Shown here: positions 25,975 to 36,201 of the stretch, one piece after another
How the letters are laid out: every line of letters starts with the position of its first letter
Position numbering within the stretch: the stretch's first letter is position 1
Assembly: GCA_025699025.1 (NCBI GenBank)
Contig: JAILWJ010000001.1
Location: 712,526-776,525, forward strand
Length of the DNA stretch: 64,000 nt
DNA from: Nitrosarchaeum sp.
GTDB taxonomy: Archaea > Thermoproteota > Nitrososphaeria > Nitrososphaerales > Nitrosopumilaceae
Reading direction: 5' to 3'
Translations under genes and position numbers: made by a program
Notes under the pieces: generated by a model
What the model was told of the DNA's origin: nothing
What the model saw: the letters and a program-made list of their open reading frames with translations, nothing else
Database searches by the model: none

Positions 25975-28900
25975 TCATTTCTTGTTGAGTACCACTACTA
26001 GTACAAACAAAAGAGAAACCATACCAAATATTACCAAAACAAAGGAATATGCAGGATATTGTGGAACATAATTTTCCATCAAGAATTTATCAATTCTATC
26101 CTTACTCCATCCGATAGAAGTTAATTTTTCAGACAATTCCGCATCAGAGATATTTCTTTTGAGATAATCACTGATGTGTGAAACGGAATCAGATTCCATA
26201 TATAAAACACCTCCAAATCCATCGTCTTTTCCATCAGATACAAAAAAAGATATTTTTCCGACTTCTTTTTCGTTGAAATTTACCAGCAATCGATACATTC
26301 CACTTTCCCACTTTGTGTTTAATTTTAACGGCATGACATAATGTCCAGATTTATCAATCACAGTGGTTGCAACATGCATTGAATCATCAGGACGCAAAAC
26401 AAGCAATCCCACAACATCTCCGCGTACTGCACTCTTTACAAATCCCTCAACCCTTACACTCAAGTCATGGTTATCAATAATGACAGAATTGTTGTTCTTA
26501 ATTTGTGTAGTAGATCCGCCAGCCAAAGAGAATACTCGGATTGGTTCTGTAGAGGGCTTTTCTGGAACAAATACCGTTCCGGAGATGTTTTGTTTGTCAG
26601 GTTCTGTTTTAGTTTCTACGGGTTTAGAATGAACTTGTTCAACATTTTTATCTGAAGATTGAATGATAGGAGGCTTTACTTCAAGTACCGATGGGATTGT
26701 AAAATATATTGGATGTCTGCCTTCATTCCATGTTTCCAATATTATATCAGAAGACATCATTGATTTTTTGAATGTTATTTCTGACTCCATCCACATAGAA
26801 CGTCCTTCAAAAACAGTGTTTATGGTTGCGCTTTCAAACAATCCCTGTGAATCTACAATTGTTGGGTTTTTACCCTTTTCATAAATCAAATATGCATCAC
26901 TTTTGGATACATCAGAAGTCCTATCGCGTATATTCAGGTACATTCCAAAATGTAAAATATTTGAAGTTGCTTCCTTGTCATCAATTTGGACACGTATCTT
27001 GACTTTATCGCCTAAATCAACTACCTTGTGCGGTAATGTTTCGTGCGGATCATACAGTCTGTAAACGGTGCCTTGTTTTTCCGTAGAATCTAGAATTTCA
27101 AATCCTGTAAATCTAGGTAATGTGTCATCAGAGCTGCCAGTACTTGAGGATAGATTAGAGGCAGGTTCAATCACACTTATTGTCACAGAAGTAACCAAGC
27201 TAGATTCCATCCCATCATAAGACTGAAATGTAAAAACATCATCACCTACAAAGTTTTTGTCTGGAAGATATCTAAGATCAGGCGCAAGACCAAATATCGT
27301 ACCGTGTTTTGGTTGCGCAACGATATCAAAAGTAAGAGGATCATCTTCAACATCTGATGAAGTCAAGGTGATGTATACCAGAGTATCTTTCTCAGTTACA
27401 ACAGATTGACTATCTGCAACAGGGGCATCATTTACTGAAAGAATGGTGACACATGCGGTAGATACATTACTGTCAAATTCTCCATCATTTGCCTTAAAGG
27501 TAACACAGTCTTCCCCGTAATAGTTTGTATCAGGGGTGTATGTAAGATTGCCCAATGTTCCAGATAAAACCCCATGAGACGGCGACGTTAGCAAAACAAA
27601 TGTTAACGGATCATCTTCTACATCTGATGAAATCAGAATGTATTCATTCGAACCGTGATATGGAGTATCTTCATTTGTGGTAATTGCAACATCAGAGGTG
27701 ATTGGCGGGTCATTTACGGGATTGATTGTAATGGATATGGTCGAGGTGTTGCTGTCAGCAAGACCATCATTTGCCTTAAAGGAGAAACTGTCAGAGCCAA
27801 AGTAATTTTGATCTGGCGTGTATGTGACATTTGGCAGAGTGCCAGAAATAACACCATGTGAGGGTTGTGAGACGATTTCGTATGTTATTTCATCATTATC
27901 AGGATCATCTGCCTCTAAAGTGATGGCGATGGGAACATCTTCATTAATAGTAACTGATTGAGTGTACGTTACAGGCTGATCGTTTACAGGTCCTACTTCC
28001 ATGTATAATGTGGCAACATTACTGTCTAGTTCACCATCATTTACCTTAAAATCAAGGCTGTCAGAACCAAAGTAATCCAGATCAGGAGTGTATGTCATAA
28101 ATGGTGGTTCGCCGGAAAGAGTTCCATATAATGGTGCACTGACAAGAATGTATGAAAGTGTGGAATCCTCAACATCTGATGCCACAGGAACTGTGTTTAC
28201 AAATGGAATGTCCTCAGGAGTCGTAAAATTTATGGAGTATGCGACAGGAGGATCATTTATGGGATTGATTGTAATTGATATTTTTTTGGTTATGCTGTAC
28301 TCACTTCCATCAAAAACGCGAAACTGGAAACTGTCAGAGCCAAAGTAATTTTGATCTGGCGTGTATGTAACATTTGGCAGAGTGCCAGAAATGACACCAT
28401 GTGAGGGTTGTGAGACGATTTCGTATGTCAACGGATCATTTTCAACATCAGATCCAGTCAGAGTAATTGCAAGAGGAGTATCCTCATCGGTTACAACAGA
28501 TTGGCCATTTGCAACAGGAGCATCATTTACTGAAAGAATTGTAACACATGCAGTAGACACGTTACTGTCAAATTCACCATCATTTACCTTAAAGGTAACA
28601 CAGTCTTCCCCGTAATAGTTTGTATCAGGGGTGTATATGATGTCTGGCCATTCGCCTGACAAAACCCCGTGGGATGTAGAAGACAGTATTGAGTACGTCA
28701 ATACATCATCTTCCACATCAGATGCGCCTTGCAGGTTTTCATCCAAAGTAGAGTATGGCGTATCCTCGTTTGTGGTCACTGCAACATCATACGTAACAGG
28801 TGGGTCATTTACGGGATTGACTGTAATGGATACAGTCGAGGTGTTGCTGTCAGCAAGACCATCATTTACCTTAAAGGAGAAGCTGTCAGAACCAAAGTAA

Positions 28901-30137
28901 TTGGCGTTTGGAGTGTATGTAATGTTTGGGAGTGTACCAGATAAAAAGCCATATTCAACATCACGGGTAATAACAAACTGCAATGTATCTCCATCAACAT
29001 CAGATGCAGAAGCCACAATAGATACAGAATTATCTTCATCAGTACTTACGGACTGACTATTTGTAATAGGAATATCGTTGATGTTTCCAACATCGATTTG
29101 TATTGTTGCGATATTACTGTCAAAAATACCATCATTAGCTTTGAATGTAAACGAATCCGCACCAAAATAATCAGCATCGGGAGTGTAAATCACAGATGCA
29201 CCATCACCAGAAAGTGAACCATGTATAGGATCAGACACAATAGTGTAAGATAATTCATCATCTCTTGCGTCAGATGCAGTCAAAGTAATTGCAATAGAAG
29301 TATCCTCCACTCCTTGTACATGTTGATCATCAGCAACAGGCTCTTCTGGAAAATGCAAGACCCATATGCGATTGTTGATAGAATCAGATACATATACAGA
29401 CATGTCATCAATGTTTATTCCCATTGGAAATCGGAACTGTTCATCCCCACTGCCCAAAGAGCCAAACTGCAGGAGATAGTTTCCTGCAGAATCAAACTTT
29501 TGTATTCTATGATTACCAGTGTCAGACACCAGTATTTTCCCATAATCATCTATTGTGATTCCTTCTGGACTTCGTAACTGTCCATTCCCACTGCCCAAAG
29601 AGCCAAACTGCAGGAGATAGTTTCCTGCAGAATCAAACTTTTGTATTCGGTTGTTGCTGGTGTCTGCCACGTAGATGTTGTTGCTACTATCTATGGCAAT
29701 TCCACTTGGAGATCTGAACTGTCCATTATTGCTCCCTCTTGAGCCAAACTGCAGGAGATAATTGCCTGCAGAATCAAACTTTTGTATTCGGTTGTTGCTG
29801 GTGTCTGCCACGTAGATGTTGTTGCTACTATCTATGGCAATTCCACTTGGAGATTTGAACTGTCCATCCCCACTGCCCAAAGAGCCAAACTGCAGGAGAT
29901 AATTGCCTGCAGAATCAAACTTTTGTATTCGGTTGTTGCTGGTGTCTGCCACGTAGATGTTATTTGCATGAAACACAACATCTTCAGGAATTTAAAATCC
30001 CCATTACCAGTTCCAAACTGACCAAACTCAAAATCAAAAATAGGAAAAACTACAGCATACGACATACCAAACACAATAACAGATAACGCCACAAAAACTA
30101 CAACAACTGTAAAATAATTTGGAATGCAAAATGGCAT
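25975..30137 (-). CDS. giant surface protein: NHL propeller plus eight tandem-95 domains (frame broken near 29990)
   Basis: From 29976 the frame encodes 1333 residues. About residues 1-207 are NHL repeats of 47 aa with NNIYVADTSNNRIQKFDSAG; 215-945 hold eight tandem-95/cadherin-like domains, each ending near VNDxPV; a beta-rich region follows, then a C-terminal transmembrane helix and NKK. The tail PQYPAYS plus helix plus basic end resembles an archaeosortase-type sorting signal. The signal peptide (VVVVFVALSVIVF) and FGQFGTGNGDFKF are in another frame starting at ATG 30137. One missing base near 29988-29994 would restore FKFPEDVVFHANN. It may be a natural lesion, a phase-variable site or a sequencing error. 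Confidence 0.8.
29385..29960 (-). repeat. 141-bp tandem repeats encoding NHL units
   Basis: Four copies with an exact period of 141 bp (landmarks at 29447, 29588, the 29729 variant, and 29870) encode 47-residue NHL units. The three copies nearest the N-terminus are almost identical at DNA level, so they are recent duplications that can recombine. Confidence 0.85.
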
Positions 30138-30322
30138 TGTTTTTTAATATTAATGCATAATAGATAAGAATAGTGTTAAAAATCATACATCCCGCTTTCC
30201 ATTTTGGAATAAATTCACAAATGACATCATAGTGTTATTCATACACCATATGACATGAAATGATAATGCAATACTAGAAATTCTCAAAAATAGTTTAATA
30301 TTCAAAAGAAATCCACGAAGTC

Positions 30323-32137
30323 ATGTCAGAACAGAGCAAGAACGTCATGAATGACATTCTTGACAAAAAGGTCTCCAGCTATACAAGTACAAACTTTTTG
30401 AAGCTTTTGGATTCAACCTCCATGACTATTGCATGTAGTGCAATGCAAAAAAACAACAAAGACGAGATCATTGTTGTTGACAATACAAACACACCAGTAG
30501 GAATTGTAACAGATCAGGATGTATTAAAAAAGATAGGAGAGGCACATGCAAACCCAAAAAATACCAAGTTAGAAGACATCATGACATTTCCCCTAGTATC
30601 CATAAAACACAATGACACATTACTAAAAGCACTAAAAATAATGAGAGACAACAGACTGCGAAAAATTGCAGTCACCGAAGACAACGGGAACATAATTGGA
30701 ATAATCTACCAGCACACAATTACAAATCTCATTCGTCAGAAAATAAGTTCCAAATCACAGACAAACTACTCAATTAGAGCAATACTGTGGAATCTTGGAA
30801 CCGTAACCCAATTTGCAGGCATATTGATGCTTATTCCATCATTAGTGGCAACGCTACTCAATGAAACAATAGTTGCAACGGGGATATTTTTGATGGCTAC
30901 TTTACTTTTGATTACAGGATTTTTTCTAAATGCCTACGGAGACAAGCATCAACTGAATTTACGAGGTTCGGCCATCATGATTTTATCCAGCTTTGTTATT
31001 TTAGTCCTATTTGGCACCATACCATACCTGTATGTAGCCCCATACGATAATGATAATTTTACAGATCTGTTTGCAAACAGCTTTTTTTCAAGTGCATCTA
31101 GTTTTACCACTGCAGGAATGACATTATTTTCAACGCCAGAAGATCTTCCAGACAGTTTCACATTTTTCAGAAGCTTTAGTCAGTTTGTAGGAGGAATGAG
31201 CTTCATCTATCTAATAATGACTGCGTTCTATCCTGAAAACAAACTCATGGCAATGAGAGGATTCATTTCAGGAAAGATTCCAAAACTACGTGAACTGTTT
31301 GCAACAATTACAATAGTGTTTTCAGTTTATGTAACAATTATTGCAATGCTAATGTTCTACTTGGGTGAGAGAAACATACTTGATGATTTCTCTCTTGCAA
31401 TGAGCGTTTTATCCACAGGTGGATTTATGCCAGATTCCACAATCTTAGAGAGGTTAACACTACCTGAATATTTTGTATTAATGGGTGGAATGATTTTAGG
31501 TGCATTGCCATTTGGTCTTCACTATGCATTTGTTAGGAAAAAATTCATGTCAATAAAACTGACTAAAGAAGTTGGGGTTTATTTTGCAATACTGTCATCA
31601 TCTATACTTCTTTTTATTGTGATTACTGACATTTCAGATATAGATGCGGCATTCACAGTCATTGCAGCAAGTACAACAGCAGGCATGCAGATTATAGACT
31701 TGTCTAGTATCGGTAGTGCACCCCTAGTTTTATTGTTCATACTAATGATAATTGGAGGGTGTGGGTTTTCTACGTCAGGAGGAATCAAGATATTCAGACT
31801 AGAACAGATGTACCAATTTAGAAAATATTTTAAAAAATCAGAATGGAAAAACATTACAGCACATGACAGAAAAGAAATCTGGATAGCCTTGATCTTGCTT
31901 GTGTTATTCCCAACAGCACCAATTCCTGTGGCGTACCATTTGAGTAGTCAAGGGTATGATTTTTTTGGTGCCTATTTTGAGTCAGTTGGTGCAATAACAA
32001 CTGCAGGATTGGGGGCAGGCATAATAGATATCGACCTAGATGCGTTTTCAAAGATCATCATAGGGTTTCTTATGATATTAGGTCGTCTAGAGATAATTTT
32101 GCTTGTATACATATTTGTACCAAGACTAGTTTCATAA
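30323..32137 (+). CDS. TrkH/KtrB-type potassium transporter with N-terminal CBS pair
   Basis: Residues 1-140 form two CBS motifs (PVGIVTDQDVLKKI, NIIGIIYQHTI); the remaining 460 are a TrkH-like channel with about ten helices. The four filter loops are recognisable: SSFTTAGMT, VLSTGGFMP, ASTTAGMQ and AITTAGLGAG. CBS domains usually bind adenine nucleotides, so the fusion may put regulation in the same chain instead of in a separate TrkA/KtrA RCK subunit. BoxA TAGTTTAATATT lies upstream of the ATG. Confidence 0.88.
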   Translation: MSEQSKNVMNDILDKKVSSYTSTNFLKLLDSTSMTIACSAMQKNNKDEIIVVDNTNTPVGIVTDQDVLKKIGEAHANPKNTKLEDIMTFPLVSIKHNDTLLKALKIMRDNRLRKIAVTEDNGNIIGIIYQHTITNLIRQKISSKSQTNYSIRAILWNLGTVTQFAGILMLIPSLVATLLNETIVATGIFLMATLLLITGFFLNAYGDKHQLNLRGSAIMILSSFVILVLFGTIPYLYVAPYDNDNFTDLFANSFFSSASSFTTAGMTLFSTPEDLPDSFTFFRSFSQFVGGMSFIYLIMTAFYPENKLMAMRGFISGKIPKLRELFATITIVFSVYVTIIAMLMFYLGERNILDDFSLAMSVLSTGGFMPDSTILERLTLPEYFVLMGGMILGALPFGLHYAFVRKKFMSIKLTKEVGVYFAILSSSILLFIVITDISDIDAAFTVIAASTTAGMQIIDLSSIGSAPLVLLFILMIIGGCGFSTSGGIKIFRLEQMYQFRKYFKKSEWKNITAHDRKEIWIALILLVLFPTAPIPVAYHLSSQGYDFFGAYFESVGAITTAGLGAGIIDIDLDAFSKIIIGFLMILGRLEIILLVYIFVPRLVS

Positions 32138-32196
32138 AGACCATCAATTTATTAAATGAAAATTAACTACAAAGAATCAAAATAGAATAGAGAATA

Positions 32197-32343
32197 CTAC
32201 CAAATAGAATCGCTGGTTTGTGAACCGTTCTTGTTTTTCTTATACTCCTCAATTGCATTATGGATTTCCTCTAGCGTGTTAAAATCAGAAAATGCCAAGA
32301 TGTCTTCCACATCAATACCAAATGAGACAAGATTTTCAATCAT
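32197..32343 (-). CDS. small acidic helical protein, unknown
   Basis: 48 residues from ATG 32343 (MIENLVSFGIDVEDILAF), with a helix LEEIHNAIEEYKKNKN. An in-frame TTG at 32364 would add seven coiled-coil-like residues. No motif recognised. The codon pattern and amphipathic helix look coding, but the gene is short. Confidence 0.45.
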   Translation of the reverse strand: MIENLVSFGIDVEDILAFSDFNTLEEIHNAIEEYKKNKNGSQTSDSIW

Positions 32344-32480
32344 ATGTTGAATTTTTTGTTCCAATCAAAAATCGGCGGAAAGAGATATCATTTAACTTTT
32401 TATTTTTGTGCGATCATAGTATTGAAATTATTTTGTAATGAATTATTCAGTGTTGTTTGTTATAGTTTGCAACTAGATGC

Positions 32481-32654
32481 CTAGTCCAATTCATCCAGAT
32501 ACATTTTTTCTTCATCCAATACAGATTCAGTAGTTATACGATCGAAACTGATTCCCTTACATTGTGGGCACTCTGCTATGATTGTAACTCCTGTCTTTTT
32601 AGAAAATACATTGCCACAAGACTTGCAGACTCTCAACTCATCAAAGGTTACCAT
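32481..32654 (-). CDS. small zinc-ribbon protein
   Basis: 57 residues: CKSCGNVF and CPQCKGISF form a zinc ribbon, followed by an acidic tail (DEEKMYLDELD). The ATG at 32654 is about 25 bp after a TATACAATA element, which favours it over the longer frame starting at 32702. Many archaeal small zinc ribbons are of unknown function. Confidence 0.65.
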   Translation of the reverse strand: MVTFDELRVCKSCGNVFSKKTGVTIIAECPQCKGISFDRITTESVLDEEKMYLDELD

Positions 32655-32772
32655 AATATGGTATTGGTCAAAGACCTTATTGTATATTTTGTAAAAATAC
32701 ATCTTTGGAGATCAAAGAAATCAACATTCAAGAGCATATCACGTAACAAATATGACTCAAAAGGAACAAAAG

Positions 32773-33738
32773 TTATTCATCTAAAACATGAATTAGATCC
32801 TTTAATTTTCTTCTTGATTTTGGAGGTTTCTTTGCATCAGGATATCCTATGCAAAGAATTGAAGAGGGAGTAAGATCTGTTCTGAGAATCTTTTTTATCT
32901 TTTCTTCATCAATCATGCCTATCCATATAGAACTAAGTCCAACTGCATGAGCCGCAAGTTGAGAGTAGGCTGCAGCTATTGTTGCATCCTGTAACGAGAA
33001 TTTTGATAGCATCTCTGGTGAGAAATTCATTTTTACCCGGTTTGGATTCATGCAAAAGACCAAAACCAGAGGTGCGTTGACAAAGGGCTGCCGATTTGCT
33101 GCCTCCACAAGTGCTTCTTTTACCTTTTTACTTTTTACGTAAAATACTTCCAATCCTTGAAAATTTCCAGCCGTGGGAGCAGTGTCTGCAGCAGCCAGAA
33201 TTTTTTCTATCTTCCAATCCTCAATCTTGGTTTTGGCAAACTTTCTCGTAGAACGTCTTGTAGAGAATATCCTAAATAAATCGGAGCTTGATGCCTCTTC
33301 TGTTTTTTTTGGGCTTCCAGACAAAATAGCCTGAAGTAGAGTAATTTGCTTCTTTGGCTCTTTGATGGTTTTTGTATCTTCTTTTTGAATCCATACTGAA
33401 GGGTAAAACTCCTTAGGAAAGATTTGAACGTGAAGTGGTTCATGAGGAATTTTGGCATATTCTAGAATATTTTCTCTAAATTCACTCGTTTTTGCCTCAA
33501 GAGGCTCTCGTTCTTTTAATCTAAATTGTACGACATCTGAATTAATCAGAATCTCACTGAAATTGTCCTCAAGTTCTACTTTTCCAACATTATTATTTTT
33601 GAGAATTTCAACTAACTGAGACAATTCATCTTTGTTTAAGATTACGGTATCTGTATCATCTTCGTCTTCCCCGATCCATACAAGCCTACATCCATCTTTA
33701 GAAAAATACGATGGTTCTATTTTGGTAAATGTCCTCAT
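32773..33738 (-). CDS. nitroreductase-family protein with N-terminal extension
   Basis: Residues about 150-321 are an FMN-dependent nitroreductase domain: STRRSTRKFAK, APTAGNFQGLEVF, NAPLVLVFC, AAAYSQLAAHAVGLSSIWIG and CIGYPDAKKPP. The first 150 residues are unassigned (DGCRLVWIGEDEDDTDT, then acidic and hydrophobic alternation) and appear specific to this protein type. Substrate unknown. Confidence 0.8.
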   Translation of the reverse strand: MRTFTKIEPSYFSKDGCRLVWIGEDEDDTDTVILNKDELSQLVEILKNNNVGKVELEDNFSEILINSDVVQFRLKEREPLEAKTSEFRENILEYAKIPHEPLHVQIFPKEFYPSVWIQKEDTKTIKEPKKQITLLQAILSGSPKKTEEASSSDLFRIFSTRRSTRKFAKTKIEDWKIEKILAAADTAPTAGNFQGLEVFYVKSKKVKEALVEAANRQPFVNAPLVLVFCMNPNRVKMNFSPEMLSKFSLQDATIAAAYSQLAAHAVGLSSIWIGMIDEEKIKKILRTDLTPSSILCIGYPDAKKPPKSRRKLKDLIHVLDE

Positions 33739-33778
33739 GTATTTTCTAATTTAGAACTTATAAAAAAGAAATTTGTTG

Positions 33779-33925
33779 CTAGCCCAATAAACCGCTAGCA
33801 ACAAGATATGCCCCGGCACCCATTCCAATCACTGCACCTATTCCCATGCAGATAAGGTCAAATTTTACGACCTTTTTGAATGGGGCGTGCACCATTTTGT
33901 CCCATGTGGATATTTCTGTGTTCAT
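33779..33925 (-). CDS. 48-residue single-helix membrane protein
   Basis: ATG 33923-33925 to TAG. The N-terminus is soluble and basic (TWDKMVHAPFKKVVKF) and is followed by a Gly-rich transmembrane helix (GIGAVIGMGAGAYLVASGLLG). The Gly-x-x-x-Gly spacing suits helix packing. No family recognised; AT-rich promoter-like DNA lies upstream. Confidence 0.55.
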   Translation of the reverse strand: MNTEISTWDKMVHAPFKKVVKFDLICMGIGAVIGMGAGAYLVASGLLG

Positions 33926-34165
33926 GAATATGGTTAGTTTTAGTATCTCATAGAATATGGTACATTTTTTAGATTACCAGTAAGCTAAAAAGCTGACTGA
34001 TGCATATGATCAACAACAATAAGAGTATGCCATGAAAGAAAGCACACTGCAAACTACAAGCATTACGGGAATTATTTTCAGTGTTATTAATATCAAAATG
34101 AAGCAAATAATACTTAAAACCAAGCCCATAACCGGTGTCATGACAGTCTGTCTTGTGAGATTATA

Positions 34166-34540
34166 ATGAACTATAAAATTTTAGATTTGACAATACTTGC
34201 ATTTGTTGCCGTGTTTTTTGTTGGAGTGTTGGCATTTGAACACGACATATTTGGATTACAGCAGTCAATAATACACATGGATACGGAATGGAAGCAATTC
34301 TTTGACGTTTTGATCTATCCGATAGTTGTTTTACTGGTAGCTGATCTGATTTTAAAATATAGAAAATTAAACGAACCAAGACAATTTGTAAAAAAATACT
34401 GGATAGACATTGTTATGCTTGCTCTGATTCCTGTATTTTCCATATTCAAGGTTTTAAAAATCAGTTTAAGCATGATTAAGAAGCTAAAAACACTGAAAAT
34501 GGGGGCAAAAGTAATCCACAAAACAACAAAGCAACAATAG
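34166..34540 (+). CDS. small membrane protein resembling part of a voltage-sensor domain
   Basis: 124 residues with helices near 8-26, 48-66 and 80-100 and a Lys-rich tail. LVADLILKYRKLNEPRQFVKKYWIDIVMLALIPVFSIF recalls, in layout, S2-S3 of voltage-gated channels: an acidic residue in one helix, basic loop, then W-x-D at the next. There is no pore segment. The resemblance is by eye only. Confidence 0.6.
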   Translation: MNYKILDLTILAFVAVFFVGVLAFEHDIFGLQQSIIHMDTEWKQFFDVLIYPIVVLLVADLILKYRKLNEPRQFVKKYWIDIVMLALIPVFSIFKVLKISLSMIKKLKTLKMGAKVIHKTTKQQ

Positions 34541-34591
34541 AACTAAAACAAATTCAAATTCAATGTAAAATTTTGGCGGATGTGTAGCGCA

Positions 34592-35071
34592 TCAAGAGTT
34601 TTTAGTCTGCATATAATAACGGTCAGCAGCAAGAGTCATCTTTCTTAACACGTTTTTTGTCGTTTCAAGATCCTTTGGAGAAATATCCTGTGTAACAATC
34701 TTGCGCAAGTTAAGAACACATTCAACAATGGTATTCATCATGTTCTGGGATTTTTTTGTAGTATAAACGAGATTATTTCGTCTATCGTTTGGATCAGGTT
34801 TTCTCTGCACCAATTCCATCTCTTCTAGCTTGTCTAGAATTGAAACCAACGTAGGACCTTCAACAAATATAAGATCTGCAAGATTTGTCTGACTAATTCC
34901 ATCTTCGATTGATAGGGCAGCTAAAACTTTCCATTTGCTTCCGCTCAGAGACAATTCCTTTTTCAGGTTCTCACCCAACGCCTTTTCCAAAGACTTTGAA
35001 GCGGTACGAATGATGATTCCAATACTGTTATCAATATCTAATTTTTTTACCTTGGTTTCTGCATATTCCAT
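34592..35071 (-). CDS. MarR-family transcriptional regulator
   Basis: About 159 residues. The winged helix contains QTNLADLIFVEGPTLVSILDKLEEMELVQR and the wing DPNDRRNNLVYTT, classic for MarR. I start at ATG 35071; the frame continues upstream with hydrophobic, non-homologous sequence. TTAGTA direct repeats (near 35072 and 35087) lie just in front of the gene and could be its operator. Divergent from the secreted coiled-coil gene, a likely target. Confidence 0.85.
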   Translation of the reverse strand: MEYAETKVKKLDIDNSIGIIIRTASKSLEKALGENLKKELSLSGSKWKVLAALSIEDGISQTNLADLIFVEGPTLVSILDKLEEMELVQRKPDPNDRRNNLVYTTKKSQNMMNTIVECVLNLRKIVTQDISPKDLETTKNVLRKMTLAADRYYMQTKNS

Positions 35072-35128
35072 TAGTATTATAATAATTAGTACCCTAATGA
35101 TTAAATATCTTACTGATATAGCCCAAAC

Positions 35129-36070
35129 ATGGGAATGGTAGGCACAAGACAAGCAACAGTTGTTTTGTTAGTGCTTAGCACAGGAATTGTTATTTCCAGC
35201 CCAGAAGTGTTTGCCCAAGAAAACACAGAATTTACAAAGTTTGAAGGAGATGACATTCACAAAAATCCAGATGCAAAAATAATCCTAGACAGGATTGAAG
35301 AATCAAAGAAGATACTTGCTCAGATGATGGAGCAGCATACAGAGATGACAGAACAACAAAAACTAGTCAAAGAGCAAAGAAAAGCAGCAGAAGAAAGACT
35401 ACAGATAGAATTAGAAAGAATGAACAAAGAGTATGAAGAATATACGCCAAGAAATGCATTTGCAAGTTTTGTTTCAAATTTTAATGCAACACACCATGGA
35501 ATTTACTGGGATCAATTTGAGATCATGGAAAGCAAAGTATTGCTAGCAAGGGCAGCCAAACAACAGGTTCTAGAAAATGGAGGTTCATTTCAAGAGGCTC
35601 AACGCGAATACATCAAGTATGCTTCAATGCCACGAATTGAGATGATACGTACAATTATTGATCTAAACCTAAAGCATGGATTTGCACACAAGGATACACA
35701 AGTATATTTTGACGAGAATGGAAAGCTGCCAAGATATGACGATGAAAACATGGCAATATGTTATGGGTGTTTAGAGTATGAAAATATAAGAAATACGGTA
35801 ATCGATTCAGAGTCCAATCCATATCTAAGTGAGGAAACCACAAACACTTTGGATTCAACTATCCAGATTGTATCTGATAAAGAACCCATACAAGTATCAT
35901 ATACAGAACCATATGTGGAAAAAGATTCTCAGATCTCAATATCTAAACTGGAAGAAAAAATGGACATGCTTGGGCAGCAGATGATAAACGAGGAGGATTT
36001 TGAAAAGCAAAAAGAAATCCGAAAAGCCATAGTAAAGGTCGCGCAAGCCATAGAGAGACTAATGTTCTAA
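35129..36070 (+). CDS. secreted coiled-coil protein, unknown function
   Basis: 313 residues. A signal peptide (TVVLLVLSTGIVISSPEVFA) is followed by a long Gln/Glu/Lys-rich coiled coil (about 50-110), a folded middle with CYGC, and a C-terminal helix with KLEEKMDMLGQQM. BoxA ATTAAATATC is centred about 26 bp before the ATG, so a leaderless mRNA is likely. Its promoter faces that of the marR gene. Confidence 0.75.
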   Translation: MGMVGTRQATVVLLVLSTGIVISSPEVFAQENTEFTKFEGDDIHKNPDAKIILDRIEESKKILAQMMEQHTEMTEQQKLVKEQRKAAEERLQIELERMNKEYEEYTPRNAFASFVSNFNATHHGIYWDQFEIMESKVLLARAAKQQVLENGGSFQEAQREYIKYASMPRIEMIRTIIDLNLKHGFAHKDTQVYFDENGKLPRYDDENMAICYGCLEYENIRNTVIDSESNPYLSEETTNTLDSTIQIVSDKEPIQVSYTEPYVEKDSQISISKLEEKMDMLGQQMINEEDFEKQKEIRKAIVKVAQAIERLMF

Positions 36071-36201
36071 GACCCAATGCAACAATATTACAAACACATC
36101 GATTTCAGATTCATTTAGGCTCAGTGCAAGACAAAAACTAGGTGTTTTTGTGATCGTGCGTCAAGCAACTCAGATATAAACTGGAATTCGTTGGGAATCA
36201 C

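Noticed and set aside
27655..28944. Series of plus-strand ORFs of 68-89 codons
   Set aside because: They are antisense shadows of the repeated tandem-95 coding sequence on the minus strand.
29980..29995. Programmed -1 frameshift in the giant surface-protein gene
   Set aside because: TTTTAAATT does not give a slippery heptamer in the right phase, and no strong downstream structure is evident; a one-base loss explains it more simply.
34032..34166. 44-codon ORF directly before the membrane protein gene at 34166
   Set aside because: Ends in TAATG overlap, but the peptide has no recognisable composition or motif and no suitable promoter; kept out of the gene list.
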